A DNA stretch of 64,000 nucleotides from Hyaloraphidium curvatum (Eukaryota > Monoblepharomycota > Hyaloraphidiomycetes > Hyaloraphidiales > Hyaloraphidiaceae): assembly GCA_025558095.1 (NCBI GenBank), contig JAIVFI010000014.1, positions 434,001-498,000 of the forward strand, read 5' to 3'. Position 1 is the stretch's first letter. Each line of letters starts with the position of its first letter. Position numbers and translations under genes: made by a program. A model generated the notes under the pieces. It saw only the letters and a program-made list of their open reading frames with translations. It did no database searches and was not told the DNA's origin. Positions 1 through 11,282 of the stretch are shown here, piece after piece.

Positions 1-3000
1 TTCAGCTCCGCTCGCATGAGGCGCCAGATGTTGAGGACGATCCTGCCATCGACGTGCACGCTGGAGGCCTTTCTGAAGCCCCAGTTATCGTCCTCTCGGG
101 TGTAGCGCGTCCTTCCAACCTTGTCCCGCACGCGGGACATCTCGGCGCACAGGTCGATGTCTAAAGTGATTACTGTGAGACATCAGTAGGAAAGCGATCA
201 GCCAGCACCGACCGTAGATCTTGGCCGCACGCTCGATCAGATAGCCCCAGCTTTCGGACTGCAGCTCGTAACCTACTATGATGTCCGGATCGAACTCAAG
301 CACGAGCTCGATGAAACGGCGGAAAAGATCCTCCTCCGTCGGCACCAGTTCCTCGACCAAGTGGCCGAGTCCCATCCTTCGAAGGCTGAAGTTCCGGTCG
401 ACTCTCAGGAAGCCCACATGGTATCCCTGGCGGTGGCCGTTGTCCGGATAGAAGCGGTGGTTTTGCGTCTGCAGGCAGAAGACGATGAACTCCACCGGGT
501 CGTGCGCAGGATCGGGACGCAGCAGGTCCCGTGTCGTCACTGCCAGAGGGTCAGCACCCGACACGATGTGTGACACGGGTACCTACCGTGGCACTCTGCG
601 CTCATGATCGTAAGGTACTGCTGTGCATGAGTCACGGAATCGGTCTTGTTCTGATCGAACTTGAATCCGTACTTATTCGACGGCGTCGGACCTTCGACCT
701 GGGAGATGTCGCGCGGATTCGGGACTGTGATCAATCCGGCTCCGTTCTCGCTCACTGAAACGTCTTTCGGTCAGACGGGGGCGGCTTTGCGGTGAATGAC
801 GTACCGCGCGGGGCGGTCGCTTCCGAGATGTCGGCCTGACCGCCCTGTCGCTCGCCTTTCGCCCTCTGGAGATCCTGCAACCACGTTGCAACGTCCTCCG
901 GATGCGGAGGCGGCTTCAGCGGAGTCCAGAAGCGCGACGTCGGGCGAAGGCCATCTCTCGAACGCGAGCCCATCCTTCCGTCCCCAGAACCGAAGTTCGA
1001 GTCGAAGGGCTTGAGCCACTCCAACCCCTGCCCCGGAATGCGGAAATCCCTCCCTGCAATGTTTCGGGTCCTCGCCGGCACGTCCTTTGGGTTGGAATAG
1101 TGCGGGGGTTGGTAAACGAATTCTGGGACGCCGAACTCCGGAAGCGTGGAAAGCAGCGCAGCAGCGCTGGGCGGTGGCTTTGCAGGGGTAAAGCAGCGCG
1201 AGGCTTCTGTCCGATCTGCCCCAGGTGTAGCTCCTGCGGCAACCATAGGCTCGTCCGACGCATGATCCGCCCCCGGCGCACTGGGTTGCATTGCAAGTGC
1301 TTCAGCGGCATCTGCACGACGTCCGGGGGAACTGATCTTTGGAGGAGAGCCGAACATCGCCTTTGGATCCGGCGGCGGAACATCGTCACCCGCACTGGAA
1401 GGCGTGGACCAAAGGCCCAAATTGCGGGCAAACTCAGGATCCATGCTCGACTGCAGCGCGCGATCGATCGGCACCTCGATTGGGATGTCTTGAGACCTCG
1501 AGGAAACTGGCCCTTCTTCCAACTGGGGCCCGTCCAGATCCATCGGTTGAGTCCCGGTGTCCAGTCCAAGGCCACCAGCGGCCGTGCTGTGCAGTACGGA
1601 GCCCGAGCCAGCCCCGCTTCCGGCGTCTGTCCGGGCCTTTTTCCGAGCCGCTCCCCTGCCGTGCGACGTAACCACGTCTTGGCTGTTTGATGCGCGGGCA
1701 AAACCGTGGGAGCCGCGACGAATGCCATCGACGACCCCGCTGATCGATTTCATTCGCCGCGACTTGCGTTCGGCGACCGAATTGCTCAGGTCAACCTCAT
1801 CGTCGTCCTCGACGTCCTCGGGGCCGGGGCCGTCGTACTGCGGCAGGCGTATCTTCCACCCGTCGACGTTGCCTTCCTGCGAGTCCCCGGAAACTTCTTC
1901 GTCCGAGTCGGGCGGCGGCTCCGGGTCGGGTCGGTCAGCACCGTTCCCTCCGTTGGGCGTCGGTGCGTACGAGAAAACGGAGGAGTAGTGCTCCGCCACA
2001 AAGTCCCAGTCCGGATCCTCCGGACCGTCGCCATGCTCGCCTTCTCCGATGTCCGCGTCGAGCTCCGGCTCGCCCCGGGCGTCCTCTCCAAAGAGCTCCT
2101 CCTCGAGATCCTCCAGCTCGTCCTCGTTCTCGGGCCGATCGGCGTCAGCATCCACGTCCAGAAAGTCCAGCTCCAGCTCCTCGACTGCAGCAGGGACTTC
2201 GACCGGCCTGCCGGGCTCGCCGTTCACCGGAGCAGCCTCGGGAGTGCGGTACGCCTGGCTCAGGCGGGCACGGCCCGCAGGCCGGGTAAGGGGCGTCCGC
2301 GCAGCCTGAGCGGCGAGCTCGCTGATCAGCGCCTCGTCGACCACGACGTCGTCTTCCTCGGGCGCTAAGCTGTCGCTGTTGTTGGGCGTCGAGAACCGGT
2401 CACGCTGGGTCATCCCCGGGCGCAGCTTCTCGGCGATCTGCCAGGGTGTCATCGAGTTCCTCGTCCAGCGCGCACCGGTCCGTGGGCTCGTTCTCCTCGT
2501 CGCAGGCCGTCCCGGGGTCGCGAATCTGACCGGGGTGGCCGGGTCGGGTGCCGCCGGAGGCGGTCTCCACGGCAGCGAAGGCCAGAGGAGCTCGGCAGAC
2601 TGCCAGGCTGATGGCACGGCGTTCCCATCCAGGGCTTCCAGGCCCGGAAAAAGCCCAGCGGGGTCCGGTGGCGCGCCGGAGCGCTTGTCGCGCCCCTGCC
2701 TGATACTTGCCTCGATCTCCTTCCACAGCTCCTCCTCCCCACCCCACTTTGGCTTCCGGCGTCCGTCGGGCTCGGTCTCGACGTTGTCCCTCGGCACCCG
2801 GTTCTCCTTTTCCACAGCTTTGTCGATCTCGTCCGGGTCCATTCCCGCGCGCCGCCGCCTCTCCCTCTCGTCCTCCCAGACCGCGTCCACGCTGGGCACG
2901 TGCTTCATGGGGTGCACGAGGTCCTTCCGCGGCCCCAGGAGGTCGATCAGTGCCTCGTCCGGCTTTTCGGAGACGGCGTCGCGGTTGCAGATGTCCATCG

Positions 3001-3935
3001 CCCAGACGTCGAATTCGAGGTCCAGCTCCGATTGCCGCTGCGGCGGGCGCGGGGGGCCGTCCGCGGGCCAGAGCCACGCCGCGGGCAGCGTCGCGTCGGT
3101 GTAGAACGCGGCCGGGTCGCGGGCGCGGTCCGCGTTGAGCACGCCCGGTCTCCGGAAGCGGGCCTCGGCCACGTGCAGCATGTCCATTCCGTAGAGGTTG
3201 TGGTCGAGCATGAACTGCAGCGAGTAGGGGAAGTGCGACTCGAACGTGTCGAACGTGCGGCCGAGCACGGCGCCCTGCTGCATGAGCTTCTCGCATTTGG
3301 ACGTCAGGCCGGGGTCCAGGAAGTGGATCTTGAGGAAGAAGGAGTAGCCGGCGTGGAAGCCGTAGAACTTGATGCCCTTGACCAGGAAGATCGAGTGCAC
3401 GTGCTGCGACCTGATCGGGTCGTTGGGGTCGCGGTTGAGGAACGCGGAGAGGGCGCGTTCGATGGAGGCGCCGAGGCGGTAGATGTAGAGCCGGCAGTCC
3501 TCTGTCAGCAGGTCTTCGTCAACCTCCTCCCCGTCGCCTCCCGGGTCCCCGGGCTGCCTGGCTAGCGGCTGCGGCCCCTCGTAAGGAATGTAAAAGTACG
3601 GAAAGACCTGAAAAGGGACGCGTTGGGGGCCATGCAGCTCCGAGACGAGGTCCACCCACGTTGTGGACGTGGACCAGGCACTTCTGCCCGACCGGCGTCA
3701 GGCCGTACACGCGCAGCACCGGCACGCACCGCAGCGGTGTGCCCGTCGGCGCGAACTCGCTGTAGACGCCCCCGCGGCCGCCGACCGCGTCGCCCTGGAA
3801 CCGCGCGTCGGGCGGCGCCAGGTAGTGGTCGATGCACAGGATGCGCACCGACACCGCGGCCGGGCGGCGGGCCGCGGACGATGAGGGCGTGCCGGCGCCC
3901 GCAGACCCGCCATCGGGGGGCTCAGGGCCGTTCAT
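1..3935 (-). CDS. REV3: DNA polymerase zeta catalytic subunit (REV3), 3' part outside window
   Basis: Translesion B-family polymerase subunit. Five exons are resolved on the minus strand: 3935-3660, 3607-805, 754-587, 539-213 and 160-<1, with introns of 47-52 bp and matching phases. The N-terminus has the Rev3 signature LRVYGLTPVGQKC, then across intron 1 HVHNVFPYFYIPYEG. Exon 2 encodes the long, acidic, poorly conserved middle region. Exon 3 has VEGPTPSNKYGF and QYLTIMSAE; exon 4 has LRPDPAHDP and the exonuclease-like domain with DPDIIVGYELQSESWGYL; exon 5 ends in RIVLNIWRLMRAEL at the window edge. The polymerase domain and the C-terminal cysteine cluster lie beyond position 1. An ATG at 3935 is used; an in-frame upstream codon at 3974 is less likely. 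Identity is secure from the order of family-specific motifs; only the exact start is open. Confidence 0.93.
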
Positions 3936-4025
3936 CCGTGAAGTGTGGGCACGTGGAGGGGGCTGTCGTCCCAAGTATCAATCAATCTGCCGTGACGATC
4001 GAGAAGGTTCTCATGCTATTGGGTA

Positions 4026-4967
4026 TCACGGTATCCTGACCGACCTGATCTCCCTGCCTCCGGCCACCCTCTCCGCCTCCGAGTCGAACTCCAGGGCCGC
4101 CACCTCGACGATCTGGTACTGCGCGTTCCTGCTCAGCTGCTCCCCCGTCACCGTCGCCTCGGCCGCCGTCACCTCGCCGCGCTTGCCGGGGTCGAGCACC
4201 AGCAGGCTGCAGTCCATGTCGGCGCCGCCGTGGCCGTTGCCGTCCCAGCGGACCCCGGCGATCGTGCGCGAGTGGCCCTGGTGCTGGAAGTACAGCGGCA
4301 GGCGGTCCACCTTGGAGACTCCGGGGCGCAGGGGCGCGTCGCGGGCAAAGTAGTCGAACGCAAACTCGACGAGGCGCGGGTGGGTCCGCATCGGCCCCGT
4401 GGGTTTGTGGAAGTCGACCACCTTGGCGCGGAAGCCGAGGTGGATCAGGAACACGGCGGCTTCGGTCGCTCCGATCCACTTGCGGGTGCCGACGAGCTTG
4501 CCGTCAAAGTGCTTGCGCCCCGCGGGGTCGAAGCCCCCGGCCCACGCCTTTTCGATCGCCTCCTGGATCTGCCGCACCGTCGGGACCCCGCGCGAGCCGA
4601 GGATGCGCAGCAGCCTGTCTTCGACCCCGGGGTGGACCAGCAGCGCCGACAGCAGCGTCTGCAGGTTGCGGTAGCCGCACAGGTGCTCGCGGGACACGTC
4701 GAAGTACTGCGCGAGGTTGCCGCAGACGAGCGCGCCCATGTCCGGCGGCACATCGCGGCGTAGCGACGCGAGCAGCTGGTCCACGGCGCGTCCGTTGAAG
4801 TCCGAGCCCGGGGCGTCGCGACCGTTGGGTGCCCCGGCGAGCCCGTTTGCTTCTGCGGGGTCATTTTCGGGAGGCGGGGCAAAGTGCCCGTCTGCGTGCT
4901 CCGCGGCCTCGTCCGGCTCCAGAAAAGTCCCGCAGACCGGGCACTCGACCAGGCTGTCTCCTGCCAT
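4026..4967 (-). CDS. ZUP1: ZUP1/ZUFSP-like C78 peptidase (zinc-finger deubiquitinase)
   Basis: Single-exon protein of 313 residues, a predicted cysteine protease of family C78, whose members cleave ubiquitin (often K63 chains) or UFM1. A C2H2 finger lies at the N-terminus (C9, C12, H24, H28). The catalytic Cys is C97 in HLCGYRNLQTLL, and the His/Asp pair is H232 in LYFQHQGHSRTIAG and D259 in LLVLDPG, all in family order. Human ZUP1 is longer and has more fingers, so this is a compact form; the choice between ubiquitin and UFM1 as substrate is inferred from the zinc finger. The start ATG is 94 bp from the divergent EDE1 start, so the two probably share a promoter. Confidence 0.85.
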   Translation of the reverse strand: MAGDSLVECPVCGTFLEPDEAAEHADGHFAPPPENDPAEANGLAGAPNGRDAPGSDFNGRAVDQLLASLRRDVPPDMGALVCGNLAQYFDVSREHLCGYRNLQTLLSALLVHPGVEDRLLRILGSRGVPTVRQIQEAIEKAWAGGFDPAGRKHFDGKLVGTRKWIGATEAAVFLIHLGFRAKVVDFHKPTGPMRTHPRLVEFAFDYFARDAPLRPGVSKVDRLPLYFQHQGHSRTIAGVRWDGNGHGGADMDCSLLVLDPGKRGEVTAAEATVTGEQLSRNAQYQIVEVAALEFDSEAERVAGGREIRSVRIP

Positions 4968-5061
4968 TTCCCTGCGGTTTATGGCGTGCGCTCTCCAGTG
5001 CTTGCTTCGGGGTTGCGTGTCGGTGATTGCCGGCCGATCGCGTTGCACTTCAACAATCGGA

Positions 5062-8000
5062 ATGTCACTGCCACCCCCTCCGGCGGGCCGCGGGATGGAG
5101 CGGCGGCGCACGGTCGGCGGCGATGAGCTCGGGTTCGCGCCGACCGCCGACGAGGCGGCGCTGTTCGGCGCGCTGTTCCGCCGCGCCGACGACGGGTCGG
5201 GCGCCGCGCCGCCCGCCGCCGTGCTGAACCTGCTGCCGCGCTCGGGCCTGCCGAAGGACACGCTGCGCGCAATCTGGGCCGTGGCCGACGCGGACAACCG
5301 CGGCTTCCTCACCATGGCGGGCTTCTTCCGCGCGCTCAAGCTGGTCGCCGTCGCCCAGGCAGGCCAGCCAGTCAGCCCGGGCCTGCTGGGAATGAGTGGG
5401 CACTTGCACTGCGAAGGCCGATCGCCGCTCACCAGACTGTCGCCCGGCTGCAGAGACGCCGCTGCCCGTGTTCGAGGACGTCGCCGGCGACGCGCCGCCC
5501 GCGCCGCCCCAGAACCTGGCGCGATCAGGCACCGGCTTCGGCGGCGACGCGTCCAACCCCGCATTCAACGTGGCGCCCGAGGAGCGCCAGCGCTGGATGA
5601 ACGCGTTCCAACAGGCTGGCCCGCAGAACGGCCTCGTGGGGGCCGTCGCCGCCCGGGACTTTTTCCTGCGGTCCGGCCTGCCGCCCGAGACGCTCTCTAG
5701 GATATGGTTGGTTGGATCGGAAGGCATTACGGGCTGTGACGCTCACGCATCGTGCCAGGACGCTCGCCGACGCCCAGGGCCGCGGCGCGCTCGGCGTCAA
5801 CGAGTTCCTCGTCGCCATGTTCCTCATCTCGCGCGTCAAGGCCGGCGCCTTCCCCGGCGTGCCCGGCTCCCTGCCGCCGCAAGTGCTGGCCGCGATCACG
5901 GGCCAGCCCGCGCAGCAGCCCTTTGCCGACGGGCCTGCTCCGGTTTCCTCGGCGCCGCTGGCCTCGCCCTCCAAGGCGCCGACGTCGACCTCGCCCCTCC
6001 CGGACTCGTTCGCGTCGACCGTGGCGCCGGCGAGGCTGCCGAGCAGCGACGGGGCACCCGCACCGTGGCTCATCGGACCCAAGGAGAAGGACGCGTACGA
6101 CAGGGTCTTTGAGAAGGCGGACATGGCCGGCAAGGGCTACCTGACCAGTGGGTTCTGTCGCCGCAGCGCGCTAAAGCCACTATTGACGCGTCGCGATGTA
6201 GCCGAGGAAGCCTCGTCGTTCTTCCGGCAATCGAACCTGCCTTCGAACACCCTCGCGAACATTTGGTGAGCAGATCGGACGACACTCGCACCTCTGTCGC
6301 TAAGGGCCATCATTCAGGACGCTTTCGAACATTTCCAAGTCCGGACGCTACTCCAAGGACGAGTTTGCCGTGGCCATGCACCTGATCCGGCAGGCCCGGG
6401 CAGACGTGCCGCTGCCGACCGTCCTCCCGCCCAACCTCGTGCCCCCCTCGATGCGCCGGCCCTCCGTCACCGCCCCTGCACCTGCACCCGCAGCCCCGCC
6501 CCCGGTGACGCAGTCGTTCTCGCAGGACCTCTTTTCCTTCGACGCCCCCGCCGCCGCCCCAGCTCCGCCGCCTATGACGGCCGCCTCCAGCGGTATCTTC
6601 TCGGCCGCGGCTTCGATCCCGCCCACTCCTGCGCCGACGCGGACCATGACGGTGCCCGCGAGCACCCCGTCGGCGCAGCAGAGCTTCTTCGACTCGGTGC
6701 CCGCGAGCGTGGGCGGCAGGAGCCCCATGCTGGGCACCGAAACGCCGAGCCCTCTGGTCCCGGCCGGGATCCCTCCCGCCGCCGCGGCCGCGGCAAAGGC
6801 CGCGCAGCAGGCCGAGGACACGCTCCGCTCCGACATCGCCAACAAGAAGCAGGAGATCAGCATGGCGCAGGTGCAGGCCGCCACGATCAACATCTCGGCC
6901 GAGCAGACCAAGCAGCGCCGCGCGGACCTCGAGGCCGAGCTCGCGCAGCTCAACGCGGAGCGCGCCGAGCTCGCGACCAAGGTCAACCAGATCAAGACGC
7001 TGTACGAGGCCGACAAGCAGGTCGTGCAGCAGCTCGAGTCCCAGGCGCTCCCGCTGAGGACCGAGGTGTCGTCGCTGCAGCAGGGTCTCTCGCAGACGTC
7101 GCAGCAGAGGGACGGGCTGAGGACGCAGATTGACGCCATGAATGCCGAGATCGTGGGGCTGCAGGCGCAGGCGACCGCGCTGAGGGCCGACAACGACGCG
7201 CTCAATGCGGAGCTGGAGGCCGCCAACGAGGGCTTCGTCTCGCTGGGCGTGCAGATCGACACGCTCAAGGCCGAGCTGGAGCACCGCCGGTCGGAGCTCG
7301 AGAGGGTGCAGGGCGAGCGGTCGGCGCGTGCGGCTGAGGTCGAGGCCCGCAAGGCCGAGCTGGCCGCGCTGCAGCAGGAGCGCGAGAGGATCCGGCAGGA
7401 GACGGAGCGCGCGGCGCGGGAGGCCGAGCTCGCTGCGCAGGAGGCGGCCGAGATTGCGGCACGGACCGCGGCGCTGGCGGCATCGGAGATCGAAAGCACT
7501 GCGGCCCCCGTATCGGGTCCCACCGAGGGCACATTTGCTGCGGCCGAAGCAGCGCCGGCTGCCGACGGCGATGCCGCCAAACCGCAGCTGACCGTGGACG
7601 TGAACGTGGACCCCTTTGCCGAACCGTCGGGGCCGTCGCCGCCGATTCCGGATTCGTCGACCAAGCCGACGCGTTCGACGACCTCGGGCGCCACCCCGGA
7701 ACCCCGGAGCACGGAGGAGAAGCCCGCAGAAACAGTCACCCCCGTGAGCCTGGCTACGGCACCTGCAGCGGACCCCTTCGCCGCGGAACCTCCGCATGAA
7801 CCTGAACAAGCCGCGGAGGCTGCAGCGACGGAGCCCGCGCCGGAAGTCGCACAGCCTGCGGAGGAAACGGCGCCAGAGGAACGCCCCGCCCGCACCCCGT
7901 CGCCGTTCGATGTGGACGGCTTCCAGGGTCGGTTCCCGGACATCGAGGTGCCCGAGGAGGTCGAAGCGGAAGCTGCGCCTCCGGAAGCAGCTGTAACGCC

Positions 8001-9153
8001 GCTGGCTAACCCAGACCAAGGCGAGCAGGTGGTTGAGGCGGTATCGCCATTCGCTGCCGAACCTGCTGCCCCCGAGACCCGCCCGTCTGCGGCCGCCGAA
8101 CAGCCTGCTGCCGTTGCGTGGCCCGCCGAGGTTGCACCTGCAGCGGCGCCGGATGCCGAGCCGGTGAATCCCTTCGAGGTCGAGGAGGAGATCCCTCCCG
8201 AGCCCGCTCCCTTCCCGGAGGTCCCGGCACCTGTCTCCGAATCGCCCGTCGCAGCGCCAGTGCCTGAACCGCCTCTCGCTGTCCCGGAGCAGCCTGCGCC
8301 TTCGGTGCCCGACGCACCGGCTCCGACGTCGAGCCCGATAAAGACCCCGTTCGACATTCCGGACCTGGATGCCGAATTCGAAGACGCCTTCAAGGACATC
8401 CCCGCCGCCCCCGCTGCTGCTGCGGCAGGTCCCTCGGCTGTTTTCGACGACTCGGTTTTCGATGCTGCTTTCGAGGACGACTCCTTCAAGTTCGAAACGC
8501 AGGCCAAGTTTGCGGCACCGCCCACTAAGCCGGCAGAGTCCCAATCGGCGGATGTCAGCCCCGTCTCGGGCATCAACCCTGCTTTCGTCAACTTCGACGC
8601 GGCTTTCGATGCCCCGTTCGAGGGCGGATTTGCAGGCGGCGCCGCCGCACCCGAGGAGGATCCTTTCGTTGCCATCACCAAGGGGACCACGGCGGATCCT
8701 TTCCCTGACTCGAAGGCGGACCTGGACTCCGCGTTTGGACCGTCCACGGTTCCAACGGCGGGTCACGGGGATGACAACCCTTTCGCCTCGGACAGCGGGC
8801 TTGCCCCGCAGGCTGCCGCCGCCGCATTCGACGCGGCGTTCGAGGCCGATTTTGATTCCGCGTTTGCGAACGCGGCGCCCGCGGCCGGGGTCCCTCCAAC
8901 TGTGACAATCCCGCCGCCGGGAAGCGCTCCCGTCGCTGCAGCGGGACTCACGGCGTCTCCTAGGACTTCTTCGCTTCCCAAGGCGAACGGGTCGGCTGTT
9001 GCGGCACCGCGACCACCGACGGCGGCCGACGACGAGGCGCCCGAGGTGAAGCAGGTGAAGGAGATTGCGGGATGCACCACGGAGCAAGCGGTGGATGCGC
9101 TGGCGAAGAACGACTGGGACGTGCAGAGGGCCGTGAACTCCATCTTTGGGTAG
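5062..9153 (+). CDS. EDE1: EDE1/EPS15-like endocytic scaffold (3 EH domains, coiled coil, UBA)
   Basis: Early-arriving scaffold of clathrin-mediated endocytosis. Exons are 5062-5395, 5454-5706, 5759-6147, 6202-6265 and 6318-9153, giving 1291 residues with all phases consistent. There are three EH domains: around residues 20-110 (LWAVADADNRGF-like loop), residues 145-250 (LSRIWTLADAQGRG across intron 2) and residues 320-420 (third domain split by introns 3 and 4, ending SKDEFAVAMHLIRQA). A long heptad-rich coiled coil and a P/A/E-rich tail with repeated D/F-type motifs follow. The last 40 residues form a UBA domain (QVKEIAGCTTEQAVDAL ... AVNSIFG). This architecture matches fungal Ede1 rather than animal EPS15, which ends in UIMs. 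An ATG at 5095 is an alternative start. Large minus-strand ORFs across exon 5 are shadows of the biased codon use. Confidence 0.92.
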
Positions 9154-9188
9154 CGGGGTATTTGTAGGATGGGGTTACAGGAAGGTAA

Positions 9189-10928
9189 CTAAACTAGTTG
9201 GGATGGCGAAAGCACGTCCCTTTGCTTCTGCGCCAGGTCTCTTGCCCAGTGCACAATGTCCGACAAGTAGTCAGGTTCGCCGCAGGCATCGGCGGCTTCC
9301 ACCAGCTTGTCCAGATCGTGCAGGAGGTCTTCGGCGTACTGCCAAGGCTTCCGGGGATGTTTGGCGGTCCAGGTCTTCATGATGAAGAGATCGGCCGACA
9401 CCAAGAACAACCTCGCCGCGGCGACCTCTTCCGCAGACAGGTCAAGCGAGTCCGAATCGACAAAGTCCCGCACGTGCGTGCAAATGAGCCAGTGCGCGCA
9501 GTGCAAAGGAGGCGTGGGCGTCTGGACCGAGGTGACGAGGAATTCGACGAAAGGTTCGGCACCGCGGGTCTGGTCTCTGCCCTTCAAGACGGGTGCGACG
9601 TTCTTGGCGAGCTTCGTTGCAGCCTCACGAAACAGAGCATCGTGTTTCTGCCGCGTCGATGTGAGTTGCGCCGGCGGCATCAATCTGGCTCGCGCCCACC
9701 TCGTCCTCCAGATCGAGGTAGCCGTCCTCGAGCTTGGCAAGCTTCGCTACCGCCTTGGCATCCAGCTTCTTGCCGCACTTCGCGCACAGCCACTTGGGCG
9801 GCAGCGCAAATGCCTGCCCATCCTTGGTGCACGTGCACTGCGCCGCCCGCATCACGTCGTCCGAGGAACAAAGCTCACAGTGGCAAGTGAAGCCCCGGAT
9901 AGTGAGCCGCGATTGGCGGTGCGCCGCCGGCAGCATTGATTCGTCCGTGTACGAGATCGTGATGGACTCGCCTTTGGCGATCGGCGCGATGCAACGAAGG
10001 GTAAGCCAGGTGGGGTGCGGGCCCGCCGCAGTTGACGAGGCGTCCGGCGCGGCAGCGTCGGCGTCCGGAGGATTCAGAATCACCGTGGCGTTGGGTAGAC
10101 AGGAATGATTGCAGAACGATCCCGCAAAATAGACCCCGACTTCCTCCTCGATCTCGACGGCATCTCCAAGGTCGCTTCCCAGATCGTCCTGGGTGCCGTC
10201 GGCCTTGTCGGCCGAGTGGCAGTTGGTTTCGATGACGTGGATCAGGTGCTCGATGGCATCGATGGACACGGGAGGCGGTTTCGACTTGGCCTTCTTGGCA
10301 TTCTTCCGGTACCTTTCCGTCCATTGCTTCGCCCCGGATCTCCAGTAAGGCAAGCGGTCCGGGTCCGTCTCCTGCGCCAAGGTCTGCAGAGCGTCATGCG
10401 ACCGTGGAGACTAAAGGCGCGTTTGCGGCCACCCACCGACGTCACGCCGTCCGTCGAGAGCGCCGCGAGGGCCCCCAGCGCGAACTCCTTTGCTTCGCTC
10501 GGCCCACCCAAGATGTGTGTGTAGTGCAGCAGCAGTCGCTGCCAGTCGTGAGGCAGCGGCACCGACCGGTACGGATTGTTCTTGAATGGCGGCCTCGGGC
10601 TCGTGTGCAGCAGGGGCGGTTCGTGGAAGATGACGTCCCCTGGCTCGAAGTCGCGAGCGGCAACCATGACACGTCCGGCTCCTTCCGGGGCTTTGGAGGG
10701 CCCCTCGTCGTCATCGTCGACCCAGTCGTCGCCGCCATCGGCGTCGTCCGTCGATGCATCGTTTTCGGGAGCGGATTCTGCGTCGCCGGACTTCGAGAGG
10801 GGCGGCCCGGCCTGCGACGCGAGCACGACGTCGATCCTCGAGTCCAGGCCGCGATCGCGCAGATAGGCCCGTATGAACTCCAGCTGCGCCTCGGGAGACG
10901 CGCCCGGGCCCGCGTCCCTCGTCGCCAT
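9189..10928 (-). CDS. SET-domain protein (SMYD/Set5-like, no MYND finger seen)
   Basis: Putative protein-lysine methyltransferase of 544 residues; exons 10928-10437, 10383-9700 and 9647-9189, introns 53 and 52 bp, both phase 0. An N-terminal acidic stretch is followed by the start of a SET domain (ARDFEPGDVIFHEPPLL). Exon 2 holds the SAM/substrate pocket signatures GSFCNHSCLPNATV and KGESITISYTD, then a post-SET cysteine cluster (CHCELC, further CTC and CAKCGKK). The C-terminal part is helical. The layout resembles SMYD/Set5 enzymes, but I do not see the MYND cysteines between the SET halves. Histone or non-histone substrate cannot be told from sequence. Its start lies about 100 bp from the divergently placed tRNA-Sec gene. 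Confidence 0.82.
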
Positions 10929-11029
10929 GCGGTTGTTCGATGTGGTAGGTTTGGTTGTTGGTCCCCGACCGAAATTACCCCTCCGCGTCAGCGCGACGGA
11001 CATGAGGGGCCCGGCGGAGAAATCCCTTT

Positions 11030-11116
11030 GCGCGGGTGATCCTGGGAGGTCCTGGGTGCGGCCTTCAAAGCCGTAGGGGCGGAGACGCCCAGCGGTTCGA
11101 CTCCGCCTCCTGCGCG
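11030..11116 (+). tRNA. tRNA-Sec (anticodon UCA), selenocysteine tRNA
   Basis: An 87-nt gene, the usual eukaryotic tRNA-Sec length, that folds as the atypical Sec form. The acceptor stem GCGCGGG pairs with CCTGCGC (one G-U), with discriminator G at 11116. The D stem is the long 6-bp type (CCTGGG with CCTGGG, two wobbles). The anticodon arm CGGC/GCCG carries the loop CTTCAAA, so the anticodon TCA sits at 11065-11067. The variable arm GGGCG-GAGA-CGCCC is long. The T stem is the short 4-bp type (GCGG/CCGC) with a perfect B box at 11094-11104. The D-arm start TGATCCT and the anticodon region match animal tRNA-Sec closely. A T5 pol III stop follows 7 bp downstream. A suppressor tRNA would not show the short T stem and long D stem. 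Confidence 0.93.
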
Positions 11117-11123
11117 AGTCCCC

Positions 11124-11128
11124 TTTTT
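11124..11128 (+). terminator. Pol III terminator of tRNA-Sec
   Basis: Run of five T residues 7 bp after the discriminator base of the tRNA-Sec gene, the standard RNA polymerase III stop. Confidence 0.85.
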
Positions 11129-11282
11129 GCTTCGGATCGCAGGACATCCTTTCGGGGTGCACCCCTCATGGACATCCGCCGCCCGCCGTTCGGATCAATG
11201 GTCTAGAGCATCACAACGAGTGGTACATTACATCAAGCGCAAGGTGGGAAAGCAGAGCGGCAAACGATCATCCGAGCAGCAG

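Noticed and set aside
5565-6133. Upstream minus-strand extension of the ZUP1 frame to 5564
   Set aside because: It overlaps EDE1 exons; the zinc-finger ATG at 4967 fits the family and leaves a normal 94-bp divergent promoter.
6310-9087. Minus-strand ORFs of 925 and 799 codons opposite EDE1
   Set aside because: They are Arg/Gly- or Ser/Ala-rich with no domain; the plus strand carries the coiled coil and UBA. GC-rich third positions leave the antisense frames open.
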